A stretch of 64,000 nt of DNA from an uncultured Eubacteriales bacterium (GTDB lineage: Bacteria > Bacillota > Clostridia > Peptostreptococcales > Anaerovoracaceae). Of the stretch, positions 8,213 through 16,756 are shown piece by piece; the stretch's first letter is position 1, and the number at the start of each line of letters is the position of its first letter. The stretch covers positions 1 through 64,000 of the forward strand of contig CADAEH010000005.1 in NCBI GenBank assembly GCA_902786855.1, in the 5' to 3' direction. Made by a program: the position numbers and the translations under genes. Below the pieces are notes generated by a model. It saw only the letters and a list, made by a program, of their open reading frames with translations, searched no databases and was not told where the DNA came from.

Positions 8213-8831
8213 TCAGGCATATACATCAGGTAATTTGCGTAAGTATCAGTCATCAAACCCCCTGAAACGCCATCTTGTCTGCCGTATGCAGAATCTGATC
8301 ATTGAACTTGCTGTCAGATGCTGCAGCTCCGATACCGTAAAAATACTTGATGCAGGATGCGGCGAAGGATTAAATGCAGCTTTGCTTGAGAAACGACTGC
8401 CCAATGCCTTTATCACACTGCTCGATGAGTCGGCAGGCGCTTTGGAGTATGCAAGATCCGTATGCTCCGGCAGATGTGATTTCCGGTGCGGTTCAGTAAC
8501 AGGACTGCCATTTGGAGATAGAGAGTTCGATCTCGTGATATGCACGGAGGTGCTTGAACACCTGGAAAAACCGGAAACAGCACTGGATGAGCTTCTCAGA
8601 GTCTCAAAAGGTTTTGTTTTGATTAGTGTACCTGACGAGCCTTGGTTCCGTATAGGTAACATGATCACTCTGAAAAACGTAAAGAGACTGGGTGATCCTA
8701 CGGATCATCTGAAACATTGGACATCACATGGATTCAGACGGTGGATAATGAGTTGCTCGGAAGGTTGGGAATCACATTTTTACCATTCATTTCCCTGGCA
8801 GTTTGTATTGCTGGAGCATGGCCGCAAATGA
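8184..8831 (+). CDS. Class I SAM-dependent methyltransferase
   Basis: A 215-residue methyltransferase of the Methyltransf_11 type, with motif I LDAGCGEG at about 55 and a post-motif region VICTEVLEHL. It may methylate a sugar or lipid-linked intermediate of the Gtr cassette. The longer frame from 8091 lies inside the GtrB-like gene and is rejected. ATG 8184 has GGAAG four bp upstream, whereas ATG 8181 is too close. It overlaps the preceding gene by 29 bp. The substrate is unknown. Confidence 0.8.
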   Translation: MKVTSETNYDQAYTSGNLRKYQSSNPLKRHLVCRMQNLIIELAVRCCSSDTVKILDAGCGEGLNAALLEKRLPNAFITLLDESAGALEYARSVCSGRCDFRCGSVTGLPFGDREFDLVICTEVLEHLEKPETALDELLRVSKGFVLISVPDEPWFRIGNMITLKNVKRLGDPTDHLKHWTSHGFRRWIMSCSEGWESHFYHSFPWQFVLLEHGRK

Positions 8832-8850
8832 AATATAACAAGGATGACAC

Positions 8851-9765
8851 ATGCAAAACAAACCTATAAGACTCCTGATATGGGGCGGCGGACTAAACTT
8901 TCGGCGCGCATTGCCCTTACTTCGTTCCCGCGAACAGAGTGGTGAGATACAGATTGTCGGTGTCGTCGACCACATACGTCCTGAAAGCGGTTTGATAAAC
9001 GGTTATCCCCATATCATGCCGAAGGATATCCCTGTGCAGGACTATGATTTTCTCCAGACATTTTCCCCAAAAAATAAGAGAGAAATTCGGGACGAGTACA
9101 TGAAAATACCCGGAATAGATCGCGGGAAATTTATCGATCATGTTTTTCCTGAGCTTGACATGGAAAAATACGGACAATTAGTAAATGACCGTCCCACAAT
9201 CTTTTCCTCATCCTGTTGGGGAGGCTTAATTTACTATCATCTGGGGATGGAATGCTTTTCACCGTTCAAAAACCTTTGGATCCATGAAACAGATTTCCTG
9301 AAGTTTCTGCATGACCCCAGAGGTTACATGGCTGAAGATCCTGTGCCGGATCATATGCGGAGAGCGCAAACAAAGCATGACGTAGACTTGTTCCCGGTAT
9401 TCAGACTTGGTGATATTGCAATAAACTGCAACCACAGTCAGTCTATGGAAGAAGCGATCTCAGACTGGCTTCGACGCCGCAAGAGAATCAACTGGGACTT
9501 CACTCTTGCTCAGATGAATACCCGTATCCATAGCAGCGAAAGAGAGTTTAATCTTATCGATACTGTCGACCGTAAGATATGCATGGTTCCATATAAGACT
9601 ACTGAACCATACTCGGTACAGATCCCTCAGAACGCAGATGAAGAGAGTATCTGGCGTATGAATGTCAATGCAACAGCATTCCCGTTCAATAATCCTATTG
9701 ATATATATTCGCTGTTTTACGGAGAGTGGAAGGATAACCCATGCTATGACCATAAACATGCCTGA
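8851..9765 (+). CDS. DUF1919 protein with N-terminal Rossmann-like module
   Basis: A 304-residue protein. The N-terminus (LLIWGGGLNFRRALPL, residues about 8-23, then VVDHI) resembles the PglD/CoA-binding-like Rossmann module seen repeatedly in the downstream locus. The remainder has the DUF1919 signature: SSCWGGLIYYHLGM at about 127-140, then LWIHETDFLKFL. DUF1919 proteins occur in exopolysaccharide clusters and are suspected sugar-modifying enzymes (transferase-like), without proven chemistry. A weak AAGGATG precedes the start. It sits between the methyltransferase and the GtrA gene, so it probably modifies the same glycan. Confidence 0.7.
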   Translation: MQNKPIRLLIWGGGLNFRRALPLLRSREQSGEIQIVGVVDHIRPESGLINGYPHIMPKDIPVQDYDFLQTFSPKNKREIRDEYMKIPGIDRGKFIDHVFPELDMEKYGQLVNDRPTIFSSSCWGGLIYYHLGMECFSPFKNLWIHETDFLKFLHDPRGYMAEDPVPDHMRRAQTKHDVDLFPVFRLGDIAINCNHSQSMEEAISDWLRRRKRINWDFTLAQMNTRIHSSEREFNLIDTVDRKICMVPYKTTEPYSVQIPQNADEESIWRMNVNATAFPFNNPIDIYSLFYGEWKDNPCYDHKHA

Positions 9766-10153
9766 CCGCGACGAACAGGCTCGGCTTGTGCGCTATGCTG
9801 TGGGCGGATTCAGCACGACTCTGCTTAATATCTTTCTCTTTTGGGTGCTTTCTTTTATTATGCCCGGATACCGGTCAGCAAATCTTATTGCAATTATCCT
9901 GACAAAGATCTACGGATATCTCATAAACAAACTTTTCGTGTTCCGGTCACGGCATCTTACGAACAGGAAGCTCGTCAGGGAGATCCTGACTTACATCGCA
10001 TCCCGCGGCTTTACGGGTGTTGTAGACTACTTCGGACTGATCTTTCTGGTCTCTGTGATCAGACTGGCGCCATTCCCGGCAAAAGTGATCGTTCAGGGGA
10101 TCGTTATAATCCTTAATTATGTTCTTGGAAAAATCATTGTGTTCAAACCTTGA
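9746..10153 (+). CDS. GtrA-family membrane protein
   Basis: A 135-residue protein with four hydrophobic helices (starting at RYAVGGFSTTLLNIF) and the family pattern NLIAIILTKIYGYLINK followed by FVFRSR. GtrA proteins are proposed to flip undecaprenyl-phosphate sugars across the membrane. ATG 9746 overlaps the end of the DUF1919 gene. An in-frame ATG at 9758 is an alternative. It completes the three-component cassette begun at 5640, and a terminator follows. Confidence 0.85.
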   Translation: MTINMPDRDEQARLVRYAVGGFSTTLLNIFLFWVLSFIMPGYRSANLIAIILTKIYGYLINKLFVFRSRHLTNRKLVREILTYIASRGFTGVVDYFGLIFLVSVIRLAPFPAKVIVQGIVIILNYVLGKIIVFKP

Positions 10154-10195
10154 TTAAGTTAACGAAGAATGTGAATGATAAGAGACTGACAAATG

Positions 10196-10237
10196 TTTCC
10201 CGCTGATTATCCGAAACTCTGGCGGGAAGATTTTTTT
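10196..10237 (+). terminator. Terminator of the Gtr cassette
   Basis: TTTCCCGC (10196-10203) pairs with GCGGGAA (10222-10228) around an 18-base loop. Seven Ts follow at 10231-10237. Confidence 0.75.
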
Positions 10238-10273
10238 GGAAATAACACCACATTTGAAGGACTGCGGGTATGA

Positions 10274-10304
10274 TATAATTACATAAAAATGTAATTGATT
10301 ACAT
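10274..10304 (+). promoter_or_regulatory. -10 element overlapped by three operator-like half sites
   Basis: A perfect TATAAT lies at 10274-10279. Overlapping and following it are three 7-bp half sites, ATTACAT (10278-10284), ATGTAAT (10289-10295) and ATTACAT (10298-10304). They form two back-to-back inverted repeats with 4-bp and 2-bp centres. A regulator bound here would cover the transcription start of the surface-protein gene at 10328. The -35 match is poor (TTGAAG with a 14-bp spacer), so an activator is also possible. Confidence 0.5.
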
Positions 10305-10327
10305 TGTCCCCAAAAGGAGTATTTATA

Positions 10328-12670
10328 ATGATGGATTTCAAGAAAGCTGCAAGTTTGATCCTTTCCGTTATGCTTGTTGCTTCTTTCTCTCAGGCTGCAG
10401 TCTTTGCTGATGAACCTGATAAAACTGATGGTGAAGCAGTATCACAGCAAGCAGTTTCTGCTTCCGGAGATTTGTTCGCTGGCGGAACAGGCACATCCGA
10501 AGATCCATTTCAAATTGAGACGGTTGAGCAACTTGACTGTATCAGAAATGATCTGAACGCACACTATGTCCTGAACAATGACCTGAGTTTCAATGCTGCA
10601 GATTTTTCGGAAAATGGACAATTCTTTAATGAGGGGAAAGGCTGGGATCCAATTGGCGATGAAAATGGTCCTTTTGCCGGGTTGTTAAATGGTCAGCAGT
10701 TCACTATATCAGGATTAGTTATTGGTTCAGACAACAGATATGAAGGACTCTTTGGATACGCATCAGGTGCAACCATTAATAATTTGGGTGTCAGCGTTGA
10801 CCACAACGTTGTTACAACATCTGCTGATGCATATATCGGAGGAATAGTTGGTTATGGTAATAATGTATCCCTGGATGGCTGTTCATTTACCGGAACACTC
10901 ACAACCAAGGTAATATCAACAACCGATACAGTTTCACATTATGTCGGAGGTATTGCGGGGTACATTGGATCAGGATCAATTATAAATTGCACATCTGATG
11001 GAAATATTACATCGGATGCCAAAAGCGGTCGCTTCGGCGGCATTGTCGGATATTCTGATTGCAGTATCAGCAGGTGCAGCAATAGCAGTAACATATCCTC
11101 GAATTGCGATAATGTGAAAGGGGATACTTATTATGGCGGTATTGCGGGATATGCATCAGTCATAAGCGATTCTCATAACAGTGGAACGATCAATGCGAGA
11201 GGAATTGTGGGAGGTATAGCTGGCAGTATAGCTGGCAGAACAACTAATACATGCACCAATTGTATAAATGAAGGGGACATAACTGCAACAACATCATCCA
11301 AAACAGATGGCGAAGTTGCAGCGGGCGGAATAGTCGCTGAAGGAAAAACGGATGCAGAAACGGATGCAGGATGTAATAATTGTCAGAACAGCGGAACGAT
11401 AAGTGCAACAAGCTATGGCCAGGCTTCCAGGGCAGGCGGAATATCCGGACACGGCAACGTTTTCAACAGCGTTAACAGAGGTTCTGTAGTTGCAAATCAA
11501 ACAAACAGCCCTTCTTCAGGATCAACTTTTGCGGGCGGCATATCAGCAGATGCAGGCAGTAAGGGAAAAGTACTTTTTTCTGAAAACTATGGAAGTGTAA
11601 CGGTAAATACTGCCTATCTGGATGTCTATGCAGGAGGAATTACGGGGTTTGGAAACAAAGTACAAAAATCTTCAAATCACGCCTCAGTAGTCGGACGAAC
11701 TCCCGATTCTACACTTTGCTGTGTAGGAGGTATTATCGGCGGGAGTAGTAATAAAGCGGTTTCTGAGGTAACGGAATCATATAATGAAGGCCATGTGGAA
11801 GGGCAATTTGCCGGTGGCATTTCTGGTAATAACGATTCTGATAATAAAAATCAAATAATAAGTATTATTAATTGCTATAACTTTGGAAAAGTTGACGGAT
11901 CCAAAAGAGCCGGCGGAATAATCAGTGCAAATGGAGCTGACGGCCATATAAGCAATGTCTATAATATTGGCAATGTAAACAACCTGTCAGGTGCAGGGAT
12001 TGCCGGCTATAATGTAGGAACTGTTAAGAATGCATATTATCTTGACAACTTACCAACAGGTGTAGGTAATGATAACTCTCTGGGAAAGAAGTTGTCTTCA
12101 GCACAAATGAAAAATGCTGCATCATTCTCCGGCTTTGACTTTGAGTCGATATGGACTATCAATGGATCCGGCAAATTTAAGTATCCGATGCTCAGAAATG
12201 TAATCAATGCTGAAAGCCAAAACAGCAATTCCGTTATTGATGATGAAACGGATCCTGCATCGGAACCGCAAGAACAGAACGCTAAGGATCAGGCGGATCG
12301 GGCTGCAGCAAAGCAAAAAGCGGATGCTGAAAGAGTGATGATCGCTCTTAATAACGGTATCATAGATCCATCACTGCCTAAGGTGAAGATCAGCAAGCCT
12401 AAGGCTGCCAGGAAGAGCATGACCGTAAAATGGAAGAAGCTGAGCAAGAAGCAGTTGAAAGCTGTTAAAGGGATCGAGGTTGAATACAGTCTGACATCGA
12501 ACTTTCAGAAACCGATTTTCAGAAAGACCGGAAAGAAAAAGACTAATGTTAAAATAAAGAAACTGGTCTCAAAGAAGACCTACTACGTAAGAGTACATAC
12601 ATATGTGATAAGAAATGGAGTCAGGTATGTATCAAACTGGTCCGGTGCAAAGAAAGTGAAGATCAAATAA
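10328..12670 (+). CDS. Secreted GLUG-repeat surface protein
   Basis: A 780-residue exported protein. Residues 1-28 are a signal peptide (hydrophobic ILSVMLVASFSQAAVFA). About residues 45-620 are a long series of GLUG-type repeats (GGIVGY, GGIAGY, GGISGH, GGITGF and so on) with N/C-rich strands, probably a beta-solenoid. A Lys/Ala-rich segment follows, and then a C-terminal fibronectin-III-like domain (about 690-780) that is very basic. No LPXTG motif is present, so attachment may be ionic through the basic tail. ATG 10328 is preferred over the upstream frame start because AAGGAG lies 8 bp before it. GLUG repeats are known from adhesins such as the IgA-binding streptococcal protein. The ligand here is unknown. 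Confidence 0.75.
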   Translation: MMDFKKAASLILSVMLVASFSQAAVFADEPDKTDGEAVSQQAVSASGDLFAGGTGTSEDPFQIETVEQLDCIRNDLNAHYVLNNDLSFNAADFSENGQFFNEGKGWDPIGDENGPFAGLLNGQQFTISGLVIGSDNRYEGLFGYASGATINNLGVSVDHNVVTTSADAYIGGIVGYGNNVSLDGCSFTGTLTTKVISTTDTVSHYVGGIAGYIGSGSIINCTSDGNITSDAKSGRFGGIVGYSDCSISRCSNSSNISSNCDNVKGDTYYGGIAGYASVISDSHNSGTINARGIVGGIAGSIAGRTTNTCTNCINEGDITATTSSKTDGEVAAGGIVAEGKTDAETDAGCNNCQNSGTISATSYGQASRAGGISGHGNVFNSVNRGSVVANQTNSPSSGSTFAGGISADAGSKGKVLFSENYGSVTVNTAYLDVYAGGITGFGNKVQKSSNHASVVGRTPDSTLCCVGGIIGGSSNKAVSEVTESYNEGHVEGQFAGGISGNNDSDNKNQIISIINCYNFGKVDGSKRAGGIISANGADGHISNVYNIGNVNNLSGAGIAGYNVGTVKNAYYLDNLPTGVGNDNSLGKKLSSAQMKNAASFSGFDFESIWTINGSGKFKYPMLRNVINAESQNSNSVIDDETDPASEPQEQNAKDQADRAAAKQKADAERVMIALNNGIIDPSLPKVKISKPKAARKSMTVKWKKLSKKQLKAVKGIEVEYSLTSNFQKPIFRKTGKKKTNVKIKKLVSKKTYYVRVHTYVIRNGVRYVSNWSGAKKVKIK

Positions 12671-12743
12671 ACTGATAAAAATGAATAATGTGAATTGAAT
12701 AAATACTTGTCCGATTATAGTGTCTTTTTACTCTGGTTCATGC

Positions 12744-12749
12744 TAAAAT
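12744..12749 (+). promoter_or_regulatory. Possible extended -10 promoter for the CotH gene
   Basis: TGC-TAAAAT at 12741-12749 is an extended -10 element without a convincing -35. It would start a transcript near 12756, giving a 150-nt structured leader before the CotH-domain gene. Confidence 0.35.
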
Positions 12750-12759
12750 TCCTATATCA

Positions 12760-12866
12760 GGCAGATGAAATTTCAGCCGTGAAGTTTGTGACAGGATATC
12801 TGCCACGCAGCTTTACGGCTTTTTTAGTCTTCAGCCGGGAGCGAAGCTCCGACAGGCCAGCCTGTC
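12760..12866 (+). other. Structured leader with terminator and tandem hairpins
   Basis: Stem A is GGCAGAT (12760-12766) with ATCTGCC (12798-12804). Stem B is AGCCGTGAAG (12775-12784) with CTTTACGGCT (12811-12820), followed by Ts to 12825, and is terminator-like. The two interlock, so they must be alternatives or a pseudoknot. Two further hairpins follow: GGAGC/GCTCC around GAA (12838-12850) and GACAGGC/GCCTGTC (12851-12866). Stem B can end the upstream surface-protein transcript. The whole could also work as an attenuator for the next gene. Confidence 0.5.
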
Positions 12867-12904
12867 TGGATCCTGTATCGAAAAAAGTAAAGACGGTTGG
12901 CAGA

Positions 12905-15760
12905 ATGAGAGCATCCATGAGGATAACAGTCAGATTAATTACAGTTGTTCTGTTTGCTGCAGCGATCATATTCTACGCTGCAGGTATTTCCTGTGCGCTT
13001 GATGCGGAAACTGAGCTGCCGGATAACGGACTGCCTGTTGTGATCATTGAGATAGACGAGACGGAAGGACATACGATCGAAGATATGAATGCCAGCAAAG
13101 ACCATAGTGTGGAATGCTATGGAACGATGCAGATCAATGTACCGGAGGGATTTCAATACTGCGACCTTGATACTGTCCCGGAAAGTCTGGGACCGGTAGA
13201 TCTTGAGTATATCCGCGGGCGCGGCAATTCGACGTGGAACGCAGAGAAAAAGCCATACAAGCTCAAATTAAAGAAAAAAACAGATATTTTTGGTCTTGGT
13301 AAAAATAAACATTGGGTACTTCTGGCAAATGCATTTGATACAACTGCATTTAAAAACAGACTGACTGGCTGGCTGGGAGATGAAATCGGACTTGACTTTA
13401 CCCCGAGGGGAGTTTCTGTTGATGTCGTCATGATTGCCAGACGTGACGGGACAGAAATAAGCCGGGAATACCTCGGGAACTATTTATTCGCAGAACATCT
13501 CAGAATTGATGACAATCGAATAGAGATCCCTGAACTGACAGCGGAAAATACGGAACCGGAAGATATTACCGGCGGCTATCTGATCCAGAACGGAAGTCAG
13601 GTCAGTAATAGTTCTCCTGACAGATTCTATACTGATCGCGGGTATTGTCTGGCCAATGACACACCGACCTTTGATCCGGCCGATCCCGATTATACTAACG
13701 AAGTGCAGAAAGAATACATAAGAGCGCGTATCCAGGATATGGAAAATGCCATTTACGGTGAGGGTGTCGAGGACGAGACGGGAGATATCTTCACTAACAC
13801 AAAAGGGATACGGTATAACGAATATATGGATATGGAGTCAGCAGCTAAGTACTGGCTGATCCAGGAGCTCTCGGCCAATGGTGATGCTTATAAAAGCGGA
13901 AGTGCGTATTTCTATAAAAAGCCGGACATCTTTGATGGATCCGGTCAGCAGACCGCAATGGGCAAGTTTTATTGGGGCCCGCTCTGGGATTTTGATATTG
14001 CCTGGGAAACTGATGATCCTGATAACAATGTAAAAGAGTTTAACATCTACGGGGAATGGATCATGGCGATGCTTTATGACGGGGATGAAAATGGTTTCCG
14101 TGAGACAGTGAAAAGAGTGTGGCCGCAGATCCGGGATAAAGCTCTTGAAGCGGTAGAAGAGGGCGGTCTGGCAGATCAATACTACATGGAATTGAAGGAT
14201 TCCTATGCAGAGGACTACGAGATCTGGAAATACGTCATGGGCTATCCTTACATGCCTCGACCTGATTTTCAGGCGGCTGTCAGCATTCTGAAACGATGGA
14301 CCATAAACAGGATCAGCTGGATTGATTCTCATATTATGGGTTATGCAGAGGACACATTCCCAAATCTTGATGAGATTGTATGTAAGATCAGTTATGTTGT
14401 GGATGGACGTATTGCCAGACGGGATTACTGGCGGAACGGATCATATATGCCTTTGTACAGCCCGGGTAACGAAGACAGTGGTTACGAGCCGGAGAAAGAG
14501 GGATGTGTTTTTACCGGCTGGTTGCTGGAAGACGGAAGCAGTGCAGGGCAGGGAGTGCTTGTTACGAAGGATATTACCCTGACAGCTCAATTTGTCAATG
14601 ATGATCAGGCAACACACGCGGAAGACCTGCAGTTCAGGAAGGACGAAGAATGGTGTAATATTGACCTGACCAGATACTTTGACAGCAAATATTCTGTCAT
14701 CCCTTCTGATGCGCAGGAAAAGAAAATAACCTGGAGCTCATCCGATGAAAGTATCGCATCGGTGGATAAAAACGGACGAGTGATGCTATATGGAACCGGA
14801 ACTGTTATTATCACAGGCACGCTGAAGAACGGGATAAAGAGCTCCTATGAGCTTGCGATCACCAGCGGGGCGCAGCCTGTACTGGAGAACATGGAAATCA
14901 CTCCGGAGGAAATCACTCTTAATGTGGGAGAGCATAAACACATAGATGCGGCAATAGTTCCGAAACTGTCATTTATAGACGAGATCTGGTTTTCGTCTGA
15001 GGATATCAATATTGCTTCAGTTGATATGAGTGGTGTTGTGACCGGCCTGACTGCCGGAAGTACAAAGGTCAAAGTTGAAGCTGAACATTATGATGAAAAT
15101 ACAGGTAAAGAAATCAAAGTGAAAAAATACTGTAATGTTACAGTCATCTCTGGAGCAGAACCTGATCCGCCGCTGCAACCGGATCAGGATACGCAGCAGA
15201 TCAGCATTCAGGGAGCTGATGTCATTTTTTCATCATCTGTGTTTACCTATAACGGTAAAATCCAGAAGCCGGTGATCAAAAGTATCGGGGGCAGATCTCT
15301 TGAAGAAGGCGTGGACTATACTTCCGAATGGTCTGACGCATCATTCGTGAATGCCGGAACCTATACAGTTAATATAACAGGGAAAGGAAATTATACAGGA
15401 ACTGCAGAGGCAGCTTATACGATAAACAGAGCCGATAACCCTATAGCGGTCAAAGGCAAAACCGCCAGAGTGAAATACAGGAAGCTCAGGAAAAAGACTC
15501 AATTCCTGGCATATAACAAGGTGATGAGGTTTACCGTGAAGCCGAAAGGTACCGTGGTATATCAGCTTTATTCTGTAAAGAAGGGCAACAGGAGTTTCCG
15601 AAAGAAATTCATAATCAATAAAACTACCGGACAAGTGACAGCAAAGAAAGGTCTGAAGAAGGGTACTTATAAGGTAACGGTCGGAATCAAAGCAGCAGGG
15701 GACTCCAACTATAAGGAATCAGCTGTGGAGAAAGTAACCTTTAAGGTTCGGATAAAATAA
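12905..15760 (+). CDS. Secreted CotH-domain protein with Ig-like and basic C-terminal domains
   Basis: From ATG 12905 the product is 951 residues. It has a signal sequence (MRITVRLITVVLF and a hydrophobic stretch), then a CotH domain: the strand IRGRGNSTW, KKPYKLKLKKK, HWVLLANAFD, and the acidic WGPLWDFDIAWE about 250 residues later. CotH proteins are atypical secreted protein kinases or structural spore-coat proteins. Then come an InlB-like repeat with GW motifs, two Big_2 Ig-like domains, an MBG/YDG-type strand domain and a very basic C-terminal domain like that of the preceding gene. A TTG at 12695 would extend the frame, but that extension covers RNA hairpins and adds no homology, so it is rejected. 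No sorting signal is seen. Confidence 0.75.
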   Translation: MRASMRITVRLITVVLFAAAIIFYAAGISCALDAETELPDNGLPVVIIEIDETEGHTIEDMNASKDHSVECYGTMQINVPEGFQYCDLDTVPESLGPVDLEYIRGRGNSTWNAEKKPYKLKLKKKTDIFGLGKNKHWVLLANAFDTTAFKNRLTGWLGDEIGLDFTPRGVSVDVVMIARRDGTEISREYLGNYLFAEHLRIDDNRIEIPELTAENTEPEDITGGYLIQNGSQVSNSSPDRFYTDRGYCLANDTPTFDPADPDYTNEVQKEYIRARIQDMENAIYGEGVEDETGDIFTNTKGIRYNEYMDMESAAKYWLIQELSANGDAYKSGSAYFYKKPDIFDGSGQQTAMGKFYWGPLWDFDIAWETDDPDNNVKEFNIYGEWIMAMLYDGDENGFRETVKRVWPQIRDKALEAVEEGGLADQYYMELKDSYAEDYEIWKYVMGYPYMPRPDFQAAVSILKRWTINRISWIDSHIMGYAEDTFPNLDEIVCKISYVVDGRIARRDYWRNGSYMPLYSPGNEDSGYEPEKEGCVFTGWLLEDGSSAGQGVLVTKDITLTAQFVNDDQATHAEDLQFRKDEEWCNIDLTRYFDSKYSVIPSDAQEKKITWSSSDESIASVDKNGRVMLYGTGTVIITGTLKNGIKSSYELAITSGAQPVLENMEITPEEITLNVGEHKHIDAAIVPKLSFIDEIWFSSEDINIASVDMSGVVTGLTAGSTKVKVEAEHYDENTGKEIKVKKYCNVTVISGAEPDPPLQPDQDTQQISIQGADVIFSSSVFTYNGKIQKPVIKSIGGRSLEEGVDYTSEWSDASFVNAGTYTVNITGKGNYTGTAEAAYTINRADNPIAVKGKTARVKYRKLRKKTQFLAYNKVMRFTVKPKGTVVYQLYSVKKGNRSFRKKFIINKTTGQVTAKKGLKKGTYKVTVGIKAAGDSNYKESAVEKVTFKVRIK

Positions 15761-15809
15761 ACAGCGGTCATCAACTGAATAGGGGGTCATCTTTTCCATC
15801 GCAATGATA

Positions 15810-15838
15810 TTGATTGAAGATTCTGCATACATTATAAT
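15810..15838 (+). promoter_or_regulatory. Promoter of the polymer export/decoration operon
   Basis: TTGATT (15810-15815) and TATAAT (15833-15838) have an ideal 17-bp spacer. The predicted start lies about 65 bp before the ABC permease gene. No other comparable promoter was seen before 36888, which supports one long transcript. Confidence 0.7.
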
Positions 15839-15910
15839 TATATAGATGCGGACTAAATAAAAAGGTACAGATAATGACCGGAAAGCAATTGCCCAGTGAA
15901 ACTGTTTTAG

Positions 15911-16756
15911 ATGAAAACATATTATACAAATATTGAATCAAATAACAGAGGCTTCAGATTGAACCTGAAAGAATTGTGGGAATACAGAGATCTGGTCCTC
16001 TTGCTTACGAATAAAACTTTTACCCTATCCTATAAACAGACTGTGCTTGGACCTGCATGGATCATAATCAGTCCGATGCTTTCGAGTTTGATGTATATCG
16101 TCATTTTCGGAATCATTGCAGGTATAAGTACGAATGGTATTCCACAGGTGCTGTTTTATCTGTGCAGCACGACTTTCTGGACGCTTTTTGCAGCCAGTCT
16201 GACATCTAACGCATATACATTCCTCAACAATGCACACATTTTCGGCAAGGTGTATTTCCCAAGAATCGCTGTGCCTGTGTCCAATGTCCTCGTCAATCTC
16301 ATTAAGTTTGCTATTCAGATGATCATTGTAGTCGGACTGATCATATATTATACATGCAAAGGTGAAGTGGACCCGGTCTGGTATCTATGGCCGCTTCTGC
16401 CATTTATTCTGATACACATCAGCGTGATGGGCATGAGTTTTGGAGTCATAGTATCCAGCCTCACAACGAAATACCGAGATCTCTCTATTCTTGTATCATT
16501 CATTATGCAGTTGTGGATGTATGGTACTCCGGTCGTATATCCTCTGTCGCAGCTGGCTGATGGAAGTCTGATAAAGAAAATCATCATGTATAATCCAATG
16601 ACGGCACCGATGGAATTGTTCAGATATATTATGACCGGGAAGGGAGATGTCATGCCGGGATACTGCGCAGCAAGCGTTGCTTTGACGTTTGTTTGCACGC
16701 TCGTCGGGATCATAGTATTCAACCATGTAGAAAAAACATTCATGGATACAGTTTGA
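15911..16756 (+). CDS. ABC-2 polysaccharide export permease (Wzm/TagG-like)
   Basis: A 281-residue inner-membrane protein with six hydrophobic segments and the ABC2_membrane family pattern (LSYKQTVLGPAWIIISPM, KVYFPRIAVPVSNV, YNPMTAPMELFRYI). It forms the channel that moves completed lipid-linked glycans or teichoic acids across the membrane, partnered with the ATPase encoded next. Its stop overlaps the ATPase start by one base. Being first in the operon, it suggests the product is assembled in the cytoplasm and exported whole rather than polymerised by Wzy outside. Confidence 0.9.
   Translation: MKTYYTNIESNNRGFRLNLKELWEYRDLVLLLTNKTFTLSYKQTVLGPAWIIISPMLSSLMYIVIFGIIAGISTNGIPQVLFYLCSTTFWTLFAASLTSNAYTFLNNAHIFGKVYFPRIAVPVSNVLVNLIKFAIQMIIVVGLIIYYTCKGEVDPVWYLWPLLPFILIHISVMGMSFGVIVSSLTTKYRDLSILVSFIMQLWMYGTPVVYPLSQLADGSLIKKIIMYNPMTAPMELFRYIMTGKGDVMPGYCAASVALTFVCTLVGIIVFNHVEKTFMDTV

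Noticed and set aside
10800-12000. Repeated GGI-containing units as a CRISPR or tandem DNA array
   Set aside because: The repeats are at protein level (GLUG) with diverged codons and irregular spacing, inside one open reading frame. No CRISPR array was seen in the window.
12838-12866. Tandem hairpins as a mini-ykkC (guanidine-II) riboswitch
   Set aside because: The class needs ACGR-type loops. These loops are GAA and a two-base CA, so the match fails.
12695-12904. N-terminal extension of the CotH gene from TTG 12695
   Set aside because: The segment covers RNA hairpins, lacks homology and would bury the signal peptide. ATG 12905 places the signal sequence at the start.
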